Made by a program: the position numbers and the translations under genes. Below are positions 6,117 through 13,531 of a stretch of DNA of 13,856 nt, one piece after another. How positions within the stretch are numbered: position 1 is the first letter of the stretch; each line of letters starts with the position of its first letter. This stretch comes from an uncultured Woeseia sp. Lineage in GTDB: Bacteria > Pseudomonadota > Gammaproteobacteria > Steroidobacterales > Woeseiaceae. Under the pieces are notes generated by a model that saw only the letters and a program-made list of their open reading frames with translations, was not told the origin of the DNA and searched no databases. The stretch covers positions 1-13,856 of the forward strand of contig CALALV010000134.1 of NCBI GenBank assembly GCA_937925605.1. The letters run 5' to 3'.

Positions 6117-7373
6117 TTGAGAAGCGCGCTGACACCCGTCGCCTCGCTGCTGATCGGCGTGGCCCTGCTGCTGACCGGCCAGGGCCTGCAGGGCACGCTG
6201 CTGCCCGTGCGCGCCTCGCTGGAAGCCTTCGGCGCTTTGCCGATCGGCATCATGGGCGGCGCCTACTTCCTCGGCTTCACGCTCGGCTGCGTCAAGGGCG
6301 GCGAGCTGGTCGCGCGCGTCGGGCACGTGCGCGTATTCGCAGCGATGACCGCGCTGGCCTCGGCCGCGCCGCTGTTGCACGGCCTGCTGGTCGAGCCGCT
6401 GCCGTGGATCCTGCTGCGCAGCCTGACGGGTTTCTGCTTCGCGGTGCTGTACATCGTCATCGAGAGCTGGCTGAACGCGGTCTCGACCAACGCGAACCGC
6501 GGCGTCGTGTTCTCGACCTACACGATGATCACGATGAGCGTGTTCGCGATCGGCCAGATGATGATGCTGCTGTACGACCCGAAGCAGCTGTACCTGTTTG
6601 CGATGGTCGCCGTGCTGGTGTCGATCGCCGTGATCCCGGTCGTGATGTCGACCGCCCAGGGTCCGCAGCAGCCGGCGCATGCGAAGCTTGACCTGCGCCG
6701 GCTGTTCAACATCTCGCCGGGCGGCACGCTGACCTGTCTCGGCAGCGGCCTCGCCAACGGCGCCTTCTGGGCCCTGGCGCCGGCTTTCACGGTCGGCGTC
6801 TCCGGCGATGCCACGCTTGCCGCCTGGTTCATGACCGCGAACGTGATCGGCGGCGCGGCCTCGCAATGGCCGGTCGGCTTCCTGTCGGACCGCGTCGGGC
6901 GGCGCCCGGTCGTGATCGGCTGCGCGCTCGCAACGGCGTCGGCCGGCGCGGCAATCGCGCTCACGGGCGGCGCGCTCGGCACCCTCGGCCTGTCCCTGCT
7001 CGGCTTTGCCTGGGGCGCCTTCGCGTTCCCGCAGTACGCGATCGCGGTCGCTAACGCGAACGACTACGCAGAGCCGAGCGAATACGTGATGGTCTCGAGC
7101 GGTCTGCTGCTGATGTACGGCCTCGGCGCGATCGCCGGCCCGCTGGTCGCGGCCGCCCTGATGGCGCTGCTCGGAGACCCGGCGCTGTACCTGCACACGG
7201 CCGCCGTGCACCTGCTGGTCGCGGGCTACATGGCGTTCCGCTCGACGCGCCGCAAGGCCGCGCCCGAAGCTCAGCACCTCGACTTCACGCAGTCGCTGGT
7301 AGCCGCGCGCACGACCTCGCAGGTCTACGAGGACGAAGTGTACGGCGACGCCGAGGCCGCCGGGCGGGACTGA
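6117..7373 (+). CDS. MFS transporter, YcaD-like
   Basis: A 418-residue major facilitator superfamily protein with twelve predicted membrane helices. Signature parts: a motif-A-like loop GGELVARVGHVRVF (61-74) between TM2 and TM3, the ESWLN motif (116-120) typical of YcaD-type MFS proteins, and a second-half motif A, GFLSDRVGRRPVVIG (254-268). TM12 is followed by a cytoplasmic tail of about 45 residues, rich in charged residues and poorly conserved. The start is TTG at 6117-6119: GGAG lies at 6103-6106, ten bases upstream, and this start keeps TM1 whole; the next in-frame GTG would cut into TM1. It lies 34 bases after ctaA and may share its transcript. The substrate is unknown; small hydrophobic or sugar-like compounds are possible for this broad family. 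Its 3' end is ten bases from the convergent trans-sulfuration gene. Confidence 0.9.
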   Translation: MRSALTPVASLLIGVALLLTGQGLQGTLLPVRASLEAFGALPIGIMGGAYFLGFTLGCVKGGELVARVGHVRVFAAMTALASAAPLLHGLLVEPLPWILLRSLTGFCFAVLYIVIESWLNAVSTNANRGVVFSTYTMITMSVFAIGQMMMLLYDPKQLYLFAMVAVLVSIAVIPVVMSTAQGPQQPAHAKLDLRRLFNISPGGTLTCLGSGLANGAFWALAPAFTVGVSGDATLAAWFMTANVIGGAASQWPVGFLSDRVGRRPVVIGCALATASAGAAIALTGGALGTLGLSLLGFAWGAFAFPQYAIAVANANDYAEPSEYVMVSSGLLLMYGLGAIAGPLVAAALMALLGDPALYLHTAAVHLLVAGYMAFRSTRRKAAPEAQHLDFTQSLVAARTTSQVYEDEVYGDAEAAGRD

Positions 7374-7375
7374 GC

Positions 7376-7397
7376 GGCCGGCCTCAGGCGGCCTTTT
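7376..7397 (+). terminator. Probable intrinsic terminator of the ctaA/MFS transcript
   Basis: GGCCG (7376-7380) and CC (7382-7383) pair with GG (7387-7388) and CGGCC (7389-7393). The stem has one bulged G and loop TCA, followed by TTTT. It sits directly after the MFS stop and overlaps the last codons of the convergent gene. The U-tract is short, so strength is uncertain. Confidence 0.45.
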
Positions 7398-8550
7398 CGC
7401 TCACCGCGTCCAGCGCGACCGACAGCGCCTCGATCAGGTCCTCGGCGTCCTCGAGCCCGACCGACAGGCGCACGAGCCCGTCGGTGATGCCGACCCGGTC
7501 GCGCTCTTTCTTCTCGACCGCCGCGTGGGTCATCGTGACCGGGTGCGTGATCAGCGATTCGACCGAGCCCAGGTTCTCCGCGAGCGTCCACAGCTCGATG
7601 TTGTCCATCAGCGCCTTGCCGGCAGCGACTCCGCCCTTGACCTCGAACCACATCATCGCGCCGAAGCCGCTCGCCTGTTTCTTCGCGAGCTCGTGCTGCG
7701 GGAAGGACTCGAGCCCGGGATAGGCAACCTGCTTGACCTGCGGATGGCTCTCCAGGAAGCGCGCGATCTGCATCGCGTTCGCCGACTGCTGGTCCATGCG
7801 CACCGACAGTGTCTTCGTGCCCTGCAGCGTCAGCCAGGCGACCTGCGGCGACATGATCGAGCCGGTCGAGTTCTGGATGAAGCGCAGCTTCTCATCGAGC
7901 GCGGCGGTCTTCGCGATGACCGCGCCGCCGACGGTGGCGTTGTGGCCGTCGAAGTACTTCGTCGTCGAGTGCAGCGACAGGTCGGCGCCGAGATCCAGCG
8001 CGCGCTGGTAGTACGGCGTCAGGAACGTGTTGTCCACGACGTGCACGGCTTTCTGCGCCTGCGCTATCTCCGAGATCGCGGCAATGTCGGACAGCTTCAT
8101 CGTCGGGTTCGCGGGCGTCTCGGTCAGGAACAGGCGAGTGTTATTGCGCACAGCCTTCTTGACCTCGTCCGGTTTCGACGTGTCGGCGAACGTGAACTCG
8201 ATGCCGAAGCGCTTCAGCACCTGGGTGCACAGGCGGTAGGTGCCGCCGTAGGCGACGTCCGAGACGATTGCGTGGTCGCCGGCGTTCAGGAACGCGAGCA
8301 TCGTGCAGTTGACAGCGGACATGCCGGTAGCAAAGCAGGTCGCGTCCGCGCCGCCCTCGAGTACCGCGAGCTTTTTCTCGAGTGCGCGCACGGTCGGGTT
8401 CCCGGAACGCGAGTACGAATAGCCCTTGGCGAGGTAGCTGTCGACGGACTCCTGCACGAAGGTCGTCGACTGGTAGATCGGCGTCAGGATCGAACCTGTC
8501 GTCGGGTCGGGCGTTACGCCCGCGTGAATCTGCTTGCTGCGAAAGCGCAT
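7384..8550 (-). CDS. Trans-sulfuration PLP enzyme (cystathionine gamma-synthase/lyase family)
   Basis: A 388-residue Cys/Met-metabolism PLP-dependent enzyme of the fold-type I group; cytoplasmic, normally tetrameric. The PLP lysine is Lys198 in SLHSTTKYFDGHN. Other cofactor residues are visible: YSYSRSGNPT (44-53, supplying Tyr and Arg to the neighbouring subunit's PLP phosphate), Tyr101 (AYGGTY, ring stacking) and Asp173 (VVDNTF). The C-terminal half has the typical ENLGSVESLITHPVTMTHA and GLVRLSVGLEDAEDLI. Start ATG at 8548-8550 is well supported by AGGAG six bases upstream. The family includes cystathionine gamma-synthase (MetB), cystathionine gamma-lyase, O-acetylhomoserine sulfhydrylase and methionine gamma-lyase. 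Sequence alone does not separate these, although the short length and overall look favour cystathionine gamma-synthase or -lyase. No met or cys gene is adjacent. It is divergent from the M24 peptidase gene. Confidence 0.92.
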   Translation of the reverse strand: MRFRSKQIHAGVTPDPTTGSILTPIYQSTTFVQESVDSYLAKGYSYSRSGNPTVRALEKKLAVLEGGADATCFATGMSAVNCTMLAFLNAGDHAIVSDVAYGGTYRLCTQVLKRFGIEFTFADTSKPDEVKKAVRNNTRLFLTETPANPTMKLSDIAAISEIAQAQKAVHVVDNTFLTPYYQRALDLGADLSLHSTTKYFDGHNATVGGAVIAKTAALDEKLRFIQNSTGSIMSPQVAWLTLQGTKTLSVRMDQQSANAMQIARFLESHPQVKQVAYPGLESFPQHELAKKQASGFGAMMWFEVKGGVAAGKALMDNIELWTLAENLGSVESLITHPVTMTHAAVEKKERDRVGITDGLVRLSVGLEDAEDLIEALSVALDAVSEKAA

Positions 8551-8609
8551 GAACGGCTCCTGGCGGGGTGAACGTTGGCGTGGCGCTGGGCCTCTGCCGA
8601 AGGGCCGCT

Positions 8610-8615
8610 ATCATA
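8610..8615 (-). promoter_or_regulatory. Probable -10 element for the trans-sulfuration gene
   Basis: On the minus strand this reads TATGAT, one mismatch from the -10 consensus, 60 bases upstream of the ATG. No good -35 is visible at 17 bases. The same six positions shifted by one read TATCAT on the plus strand, so a divergent promoter is also possible. Confidence 0.35.
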
Positions 8616-8653
8616 CACACTCACCCGCGGCACAGGTATGCGCCGGGGCATCC

Positions 8654-8662
8654 TGATACACT
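8654..8662 (+). promoter_or_regulatory. Extended -10-like element for the M24 peptidase gene
   Basis: TGATACACT fits the extended -10 pattern TGn followed by a 4-of-6 match to the -10 hexamer. It lies about 54 bases before the ATG at 8716. No clear -35 is present. Confidence 0.3.
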
Positions 8663-8715
8663 CCGCGGGCATCGCCAGCGCCGCCCCGGTGCCGGCGAAA
8701 AACCGGGGGAAATCA

Positions 8716-10026
8716 ATGCCGCTACGCACGCTGGCCGGGGCCGCCCTGGCGCTCATCCTGTCCGCCCAGGCCCTGGCCGACAGCGCCCGCCAACGCTGGG
8801 AACTCGAAAATCAGATCCGCCGCGAGAAGTTCGACCTCGTGCTGCCCGAGGCCATGCGCGAGAACGGCATCGACATGTGGATCACGGTCAACCGCGAGGG
8901 TTACGAGGACCCGCTGACCGACGACTTTGGGCGCGGCTATACCGGCAGCTGGGGCTACTACATCTTCACCGATCGCGGCGGCGAGCGGATCGAGCGCGCG
9001 GTCTTCGGCGTCGGCACCTACCTCGTCGAGGAAAACGGCGCCTACGACATCGTCGCCGGTGACGTGGACCTCGCAGCCTTCGTCGCCGAGCGCGACCCGC
9101 AGCGCATCGCGCTGAACTACGCCGAACACATCGGCGCCGCCGACGGCCTGACCCACAGCGCCTTCCGCAAGCTGGAACGGGAGCTGGGCGAGACCTACGC
9201 CGCCCGCTTCGTCTCGGCGCAAAAACTCGCCTCCGACTTTCGCTCGCGGCGCGTCGCGACCGAGATCGCGGCCTTTGCCGCCGCCGGCGAGATGTCCCGC
9301 CAGATCGCCGAGCGCGCGTTCTCGAACGAGGTCATCACACCGGGCAAGACGACCCTGGCCGACGTCGCGTGGTGGATGCGCGAGCAGCAGTTCGAGCAGC
9401 GCCTCGGCACGTCCTTCGGCATGCCGTCGGTCTACATCACGGGCCCGGACGGCTTTGTCGCGCTGTCGAACGACCACGTGATCCAGCGCGGTGACTTCCT
9501 GGCCATCGACTGGGGCGTCGGCTACCTGAACTTCTACACGGACATGAAGCGGCACGCGTACGTGCTGCGCGAGGGAGAGACGGAGCTGCCCGCCAGTATC
9601 CAGCGCGCCTTCGACAACGGCCGCGCCGTGCGCGACATCCTGAAAGCGCACATCCGCGCGGGACGCACGGCCGGCGAGACGCTGGCCTTGCTCAACGCGG
9701 AGATCGACAGGGCAGGCTTCCGCGTCATGGAGACCTTCAACCAGCCGACCGCCGATCCGGACAATATCGACGTCATCATCGGCTGCCATTCCGTCGGCAA
9801 CTTGGGCCACGGCATCGGCCCGTCGATTGCCTGGTTCAATCCGGAACGGCTGACCTACGAGATCCGCGAGACGAACATGTTTTCCATCGAGCTGTTCGCC
9901 TACACGGCGATACCGGAATGGGGCGGCAAGAAACTGCGCATTCCGCTCGAGGACAACGCGATCGTGACCGCGCGCGGGGTCGAGTGGCTGTACCCGGTCA
10001 ACGAGCGCGTGCTGCTGATCCGCTGA
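8716..10026 (+). CDS. Secreted M24 family metallopeptidase (Xaa-Pro aminopeptidase-like)
   Basis: A 436-residue protein with a cleavable signal peptide (residues 1 to about 22: MPLRT, a hydrophobic Ala/Leu core, then AQALA before DSARQ), so it acts in the periplasm or outside. The N-terminal part (about 25-190) resembles the creatinase-like N domain; the C-terminal part is a pita-bread M24 domain. All five metal ligands are present: Asp265 (LAIDWG), Asp276 (FYTDMKRHAY), His365 (GHGIG), Glu392 (FSIELFAY) and Glu412 (PLEDNAIV). It should therefore be an active di-metal peptidase that removes N-terminal residues, possibly before proline. The ATG at 8716 is chosen because GGGGGA lies five bases upstream and the signal peptide then starts at residue 1; an in-frame GTG about 140 bases upstream would bury the signal. 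True substrate is unknown. It is divergent from the trans-sulfuration gene and convergent with the kinase gene. Confidence 0.9.
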   Translation: MPLRTLAGAALALILSAQALADSARQRWELENQIRREKFDLVLPEAMRENGIDMWITVNREGYEDPLTDDFGRGYTGSWGYYIFTDRGGERIERAVFGVGTYLVEENGAYDIVAGDVDLAAFVAERDPQRIALNYAEHIGAADGLTHSAFRKLERELGETYAARFVSAQKLASDFRSRRVATEIAAFAAAGEMSRQIAERAFSNEVITPGKTTLADVAWWMREQQFEQRLGTSFGMPSVYITGPDGFVALSNDHVIQRGDFLAIDWGVGYLNFYTDMKRHAYVLREGETELPASIQRAFDNGRAVRDILKAHIRAGRTAGETLALLNAEIDRAGFRVMETFNQPTADPDNIDVIIGCHSVGNLGHGIGPSIAWFNPERLTYEIRETNMFSIELFAYTAIPEWGGKKLRIPLEDNAIVTARGVEWLYPVNERVLLIR

Positions 10027-10037
10027 CCAGCTGATCC

Positions 10038-10058
10038 CGCGCGTTCCTAGGGCGCGCG
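10038..10058. terminator. Inverted repeat between the convergent M24 and kinase genes
   Basis: CGCGCG (10038-10043) and CGCGCG (10053-10058) flank a 9-base loop, in the short gap between two convergent stops. It could halt transcription in both directions, but neither side has a U-run. CG-rich repeats are common in DNA of this composition. Confidence 0.25.
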
Positions 10059-12716
10059 CCTGCCGGCCAGCGTGTCGAGCCACAGCCGCGCGCGGCGAGC
10101 GCGCCGGTCACCGGCCCCGGCCTCGCTCTCGAGCACTGCAACGCTGCCGGTGAGCAGGGTCTCGGCCGCCGCCAGGTCCCCGGCCAGCGCGCGGTTGCGG
10201 CCGAGCACGCTCAGCGTCGAGGCGGTCAGCAGCTGCGTGTCGTCGTAATCCTTGCGGCGGATCGCGACGGCACGTTCGAGCAACGGCGTCGCCTCGTCGC
10301 CGCGGCCGGCGTCGTTCAGCACCGCGCCGAGCTCGGTAAGCGCCGAGGCGATGTACTGGTGTTCCGGCCCCAGCGACGCCTCGTAGATATCCAGCGCGTG
10401 GCGCATGTGTTCTTCTGCCTCGGCCAGTCGGCCGGTGTCATGCAGCAGCATGCCGAGGCTGACCAGGTCGTAGCCGACGAACGGATGCGACTCGCCGCGT
10501 GCCGCGCGGTGCACGCGCAGCGCGTCGCGGAACGCGTCCTCGGCAGGCCCGTACTGTTCGCGGTCGTGCAGCAGGCGACCCTGCATGACCAGCGTCTCGC
10601 CGAGCAGGCTGTGCTCCTCGCCGAGCACCTTGCGGGTCACGTCGATCGCCTCGCCGTACATGCGCTCCGCCGCGTCGAGTTCGCCGCGCGCCTGCAGGAC
10701 GACGGCGAGGTTTTGCGTGTAGTAGGCGCGCAGCGGGTGATCGTCGCCGAGTTGCTCCCGCACCAGCTCCAGCGCCTGGCGCAGCAGCTGCTCCGCTTCC
10801 GCGAGCTCGTTGCGCCACTGCAGCACCCGCGCCAGCATGCCGCGGCTCTCGGCCAGCTCGACCGCGTACTCGTCGCCGAGCCCGGCGAAAATCGCGACGC
10901 TCGAGCGCGCATCGCGCTCGGCGGCCGCCGGGTCGCCGGCGGCAAGATGGAGTTCCGCGAGGTTGTACTCGGTCAGCGCGACCTCCGCGCTGTCGGCGCC
11001 GAACTGCGCACGGTTGGCAGCCAGCGCTTCCTCGAGCAGGCCGCGCGCCCGTTCGTACTCCGCGGCGCGCGTCAGCGTCGCGGCCAGGTCGTTGCGTACC
11101 CGCGCGACGTCCGGGCCGTTGTCGCCCTGCTCCGCGCGGCGCACGCGCAGCGCCTCTTCCAGCATCCGGATGGACTGGTCGTATTCGCCGAGGTTGAAGT
11201 ACACCCGGCCGATCGTGTTCATCAGCGCCGCCTGGATCGACGGACGGTCGTCGAGCTCCGAGGCGATGCGCGCGGCGCCCTTCTCCAGGATCTCGCGCGC
11301 CGTGACGCTGGCGCCGCGCGCATTGCCCGGGTCGGGCTCCATGAAGATCTCCTCGAGGAACGAGGCGACCTGCATGGCCGTGTCGCGCTCCTCGGCGATG
11401 CGCCGGTTCTGCAGCACCGTCATGACGGCGAACGCGACCAGCAGGACCGCGAGCGCGCCGGCGAGCGAGACGCTGGCCGTGTGCCGGCGGACGAAGCGCG
11501 AGGTCCGGTAGGCCCAGGTGTCGGGCCGGGCCGCGACCGGCTCGCTCTTCAGGTAGCGGCCGAGGTCCTGGGCGAAGGCGTTGACCGAGCGATAGCGGCG
11601 CGACGGTTCCTTGCGCAGCGCGTACATGACGATGTTGTCGAGATCGCCCGCGAGCTGGCGCGCGAGCCGGCGCGGCGTGGTCCTGCGCGCGGCGGCGATG
11701 GCGGACGCAGAGCCGGGCAGCCCCTCGCCGCCCAGCGTCGTGTCGTCGGCATGGCGCACGCCCTGGCTCGGCGGCGGCGGCACGCTCTCGCAGACGATGC
11801 GCGGGATATCGGCCGGACGACTGACGGGGATCCGGTACGGAGCCCGGCCGGCCAGCAGCCGGTACAGCAGCACGCCGAGCGCGTAGGTGTCGACCGCGGT
11901 CGTCAGCGGCTCGTTGCGCACCTGTTCCGGCGCCGCGTTTTCCGGCGTCAGCACGACCGCGCCGGCGCGCGTCAGTTCGGAAGCCGACTCGCCCTCCGAG
12001 TCGAGCACGCGCGCGATGCCGAAGTCGAGCAGCTTCGGCACGCCGTCCGCGGTGACGAGAATATTGCTCGGCTTGATGTCGCGGTGCACGACGAGGTTCT
12101 GGTGGGCGTAATGGATCGCACCGCAGACCTTGCGGAACAGGTCGATGCGCTGCGTGACGGTCAGCCGGTTGCGGTCGCAGTACTCGTCGATCGGAATGCC
12201 GTCGATGTATTCCATGACGAGGTACGGCGTGCCGTCCCCGAGCGTGCCGCCGTCGAACAGGCGGCCGATGTTCGGGTGGTCGAGATTCGCCAGGACCTGG
12301 CGCTCGAAGCGCAGGCGCGCCTCGACGTCGGGATCCAGCAGGCGCTGCCGCACCAGCTTGACCGCGACACGGTGCTCGAACTGCCGGTCCGCGCGTTCGG
12401 CCAGGTAGACGACGCCCATGCCGCCCTGGCCGATCGTGCGCACGATCCGGTAGGCGCCGATCTGCTGGCCAATCGTCGACTCGTCGCCGGCCGGGGCGTC
12501 GAGCAGCACGTCGCGGATGGGCTCCTCGATGATCGCGTCGGCCGCATCGCCGGAATCGAGCAGGGACGCGACGTAGCGGCGCAGCTCCGGGTCGTCGGCG
12601 CAGGCGCGGGCGAGGTAGGCGGGCCGTTCCGCCGCCGGCAGTTCGCCCGCCGCCGCGAACAGCTCCTCGACCCGCGCCCAGCGCGCCGGGTTCAGGTCAA
12701 TCGTCCGCGAGTTCAT
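10047..12716 (-). CDS. Membrane serine/threonine protein kinase with C-terminal TPR sensor region
   Basis: An 889-residue protein. Residues 1-80 form a charged helical N-terminal region typical of this kinase group. A complete Hanks-type kinase domain starts at about 88: Gly-rich loop GQGGMGVVY (96-104), ATP lysine Lys120 (VAVKL), alpha-C Glu138, catalytic HRDIKPSN (211-218, Asp213), DFG (231-233) and APEQ (262-265). The lobe ends around 390 after the family-typical GDLDNIVMYALRKEPSRRY. One membrane helix lies at about 413-435. The rest (about 497-866) is nine TPRs with a 42-residue period, of the kinesin-light-chain/TPR_12 kind. With the kinase inside, the TPRs should be periplasmic. The ATG at 12714-12716 lies inside the upstream sigma gene (20-base overlap), so the two are co-transcribed and probably coupled. 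It likely phosphorylates the sigma factor or a partner. Confidence 0.94.
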   Translation of the reverse strand: MNSRTIDLNPARWARVEELFAAAGELPAAERPAYLARACADDPELRRYVASLLDSGDAADAIIEEPIRDVLLDAPAGDESTIGQQIGAYRIVRTIGQGGMGVVYLAERADRQFEHRVAVKLVRQRLLDPDVEARLRFERQVLANLDHPNIGRLFDGGTLGDGTPYLVMEYIDGIPIDEYCDRNRLTVTQRIDLFRKVCGAIHYAHQNLVVHRDIKPSNILVTADGVPKLLDFGIARVLDSEGESASELTRAGAVVLTPENAAPEQVRNEPLTTAVDTYALGVLLYRLLAGRAPYRIPVSRPADIPRIVCESVPPPPSQGVRHADDTTLGGEGLPGSASAIAAARRTTPRRLARQLAGDLDNIVMYALRKEPSRRYRSVNAFAQDLGRYLKSEPVAARPDTWAYRTSRFVRRHTASVSLAGALAVLLVAFAVMTVLQNRRIAEERDTAMQVASFLEEIFMEPDPGNARGASVTAREILEKGAARIASELDDRPSIQAALMNTIGRVYFNLGEYDQSIRMLEEALRVRRAEQGDNGPDVARVRNDLAATLTRAAEYERARGLLEEALAANRAQFGADSAEVALTEYNLAELHLAAGDPAAAERDARSSVAIFAGLGDEYAVELAESRGMLARVLQWRNELAEAEQLLRQALELVREQLGDDHPLRAYYTQNLAVVLQARGELDAAERMYGEAIDVTRKVLGEEHSLLGETLVMQGRLLHDREQYGPAEDAFRDALRVHRAARGESHPFVGYDLVSLGMLLHDTGRLAEAEEHMRHALDIYEASLGPEHQYIASALTELGAVLNDAGRGDEATPLLERAVAIRRKDYDDTQLLTASTLSVLGRNRALAGDLAAAETLLTGSVAVLESEAGAGDRRARRARLWLDTLAGRRAP

Positions 12717-13257
12717 GCTTCAGCCACGCCTTGCCGAGCCGCAAGTCGCGGTCGACGGTCGCGGCCGACACGCCGAGCGAGGCCGCGATCTCGTCGTAGC
12801 TCATGCCGCCGAAATAATGCAGCACCAGCGCGTCCGCCTTGCGTTCGTCGATGCGGGCGAAGCGCTCCAGCGCCTCGTCGAGGGCCAGCAGGTCGGCGGG
12901 CCGGTCGGCCGCGGGCGCCCTGCCCTCGTCGAGCTGGGTGTGCAACGCGCCGCCGCCGCGCCGGTCGCGCGAGCGGGCCTTGGCGTAGTCGATCAGGATA
13001 CGCCGCATCTGCCGGGCCGCTACCGCGAAAAAATGCGCCCGGTCCTGCCACGGCACGTCGGCCTCGGCGAGCCGCGTGAACGCCTCGTTGACCAGGCCGG
13101 TCGCCTGCAGCGTGTGACCCGGGCGCTCGCTCAGCATGTAGCGGTGCGCCAGCCGCCGCAGCTCGTCGTAGACGATCGGCGTCAGCCGCTCGAGCGCGGC
13201 ACGGTCACCCTCGCGCCATTCGACGAGCAGTTGTGTAACGGCGGCGTTGTCCGGCAT
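12697..13257 (-). CDS. ECF-type RNA polymerase sigma factor (TIGR02999/sigma-70 X6-like) paired with a kinase
   Basis: A 186-residue sigma factor with only regions 2 and 4. Region 2 spans about 10-95, with ELRRLAHRYMLSERPGHTLQ, TGLVNEAFTRL (53-63) and HFFAVAARQMRRILIDYAK (75-93). Region 4 spans about 125-183, ending in the helix-turn-helix GMSYDEIAASLGVSAATVDRDL. This matches the X6-type ECF group often encoded next to Ser/Thr kinases, rather than those with an anti-sigma factor; none is visible here. In region 2.2 the Asp of the usual DLVQE motif is replaced by Gly54, with Thr53 and Thr61 beside it. Start ATG at 13255-13257 has GAGG a few bases upstream. The stop overlaps the kinase gene. 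The known relative EcfP of Vibrio (ECF43) is switched on by threonine phosphorylation, which makes kinase control here likely but unproven. Confidence 0.94.
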   Translation of the reverse strand: MPDNAAVTQLLVEWREGDRAALERLTPIVYDELRRLAHRYMLSERPGHTLQATGLVNEAFTRLAEADVPWQDRAHFFAVAARQMRRILIDYAKARSRDRRGGGALHTQLDEGRAPAADRPADLLALDEALERFARIDERKADALVLHYFGGMSYDEIAASLGVSAATVDRDLRLGKAWLKHELADD

Positions 13258-13286
13258 AGCGCCTCGCGAACCATGGGCTTCTCAGC

Positions 13287-13314
13287 ATGGTAACGATTCG
13301 GCCTGCCGGCGCAA
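13287..13314 (-). promoter_or_regulatory. Possible promoter of the sigma/kinase operon
   Basis: On the minus strand TTGCGC (13309-13314) and TACCAT (13287-13292) are separated by 16 bases, a weak sigma-70-like arrangement about 30 bases upstream of the sigma start. A 5-base inverted repeat, CCATG (13271-13275) and CATGG (13286-13290), overlaps its -10 side and could be an operator. Confidence 0.28.
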
Positions 13315-13332
13315 CGCGCCAGCGCCAGTGCG

Positions 13333-13398
13333 CCGCCGGTCGCCGGCGGGCTACACTAGGACCGGCGTGCAGATTCCGCACGCCGCCTCGCGAGAGGC
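13333..13398 (+). promoter_or_regulatory. Leader region of the small membrane protein gene: two hairpins and a -10-like hexamer
   Basis: A perfect 7-bp hairpin (CCGCCGG 13333-13339, loop TCG, CCGGCGG 13343-13349) is followed by TACACT (13352-13357), a possible -10 with no good -35. A second hairpin, GCCTC (13385-13389), loop GCGA, GAGGC (13394-13398), ends six bases before the Shine-Dalgarno at 13404-13410. Its position suggests it could tune translation of the TTG start. Confidence 0.28.
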
Positions 13399-13417
13399 TC
13401 GCAGGGAGGACAGGCGC

Positions 13418-13531
13418 TTGGCTGAAGGCAGTATGCCGCCACAGAACAAGAGGTCGCTTGCCGGCCAATCCAATGACGATTCGAACGGAGTAACCATGGC
13501 TGAAGGAAGTCTGCCGCCGCAGAACCGGCGG
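13418..13531 (+). repeat. Direct repeat of a 36-base start-codon segment, 78-base period
   Basis: Copies at 13418-13453 and 13496-13531 match at 29 of 36 bases and lie in the same frame. Each begins with a start codon (TTG, then ATG) and has its own Shine-Dalgarno (GGAGG, then GGAG). At the peptide level they read (start)-AEGS-M/L-PPQN-K/R-R. Every difference is either synonymous or a conservative change, which points to selection on the peptide in both copies. Confidence 0.85.

Noticed and set aside
4796..6253. 485-codon minus-strand frame opposite ctaA
   Set aside because: Translation dominated by Gln, His, Arg and Glu, typical of the reverse of a membrane-protein gene; ctaA is certain.
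8722..10083. 453-codon minus-strand frame opposite the M24 peptidase
   Set aside because: The plus strand has a complete signal peptide and all metal ligands; the opposite frame shows no motif.
10359..13079. 906-codon open frame on the plus strand opposite the kinase and sigma genes
   Set aside because: Arg/Val/Ala-rich translation with no recognisable domain, lying opposite two clear genes; antisense frames stay open in such GC-rich coding DNA.
13247..13417. Longer upstream extension of the small membrane protein frame
   Set aside because: The extension overlaps the sigma gene start and leader hairpins, has no good ribosome-binding site and no resemblance to the duplicated motif.
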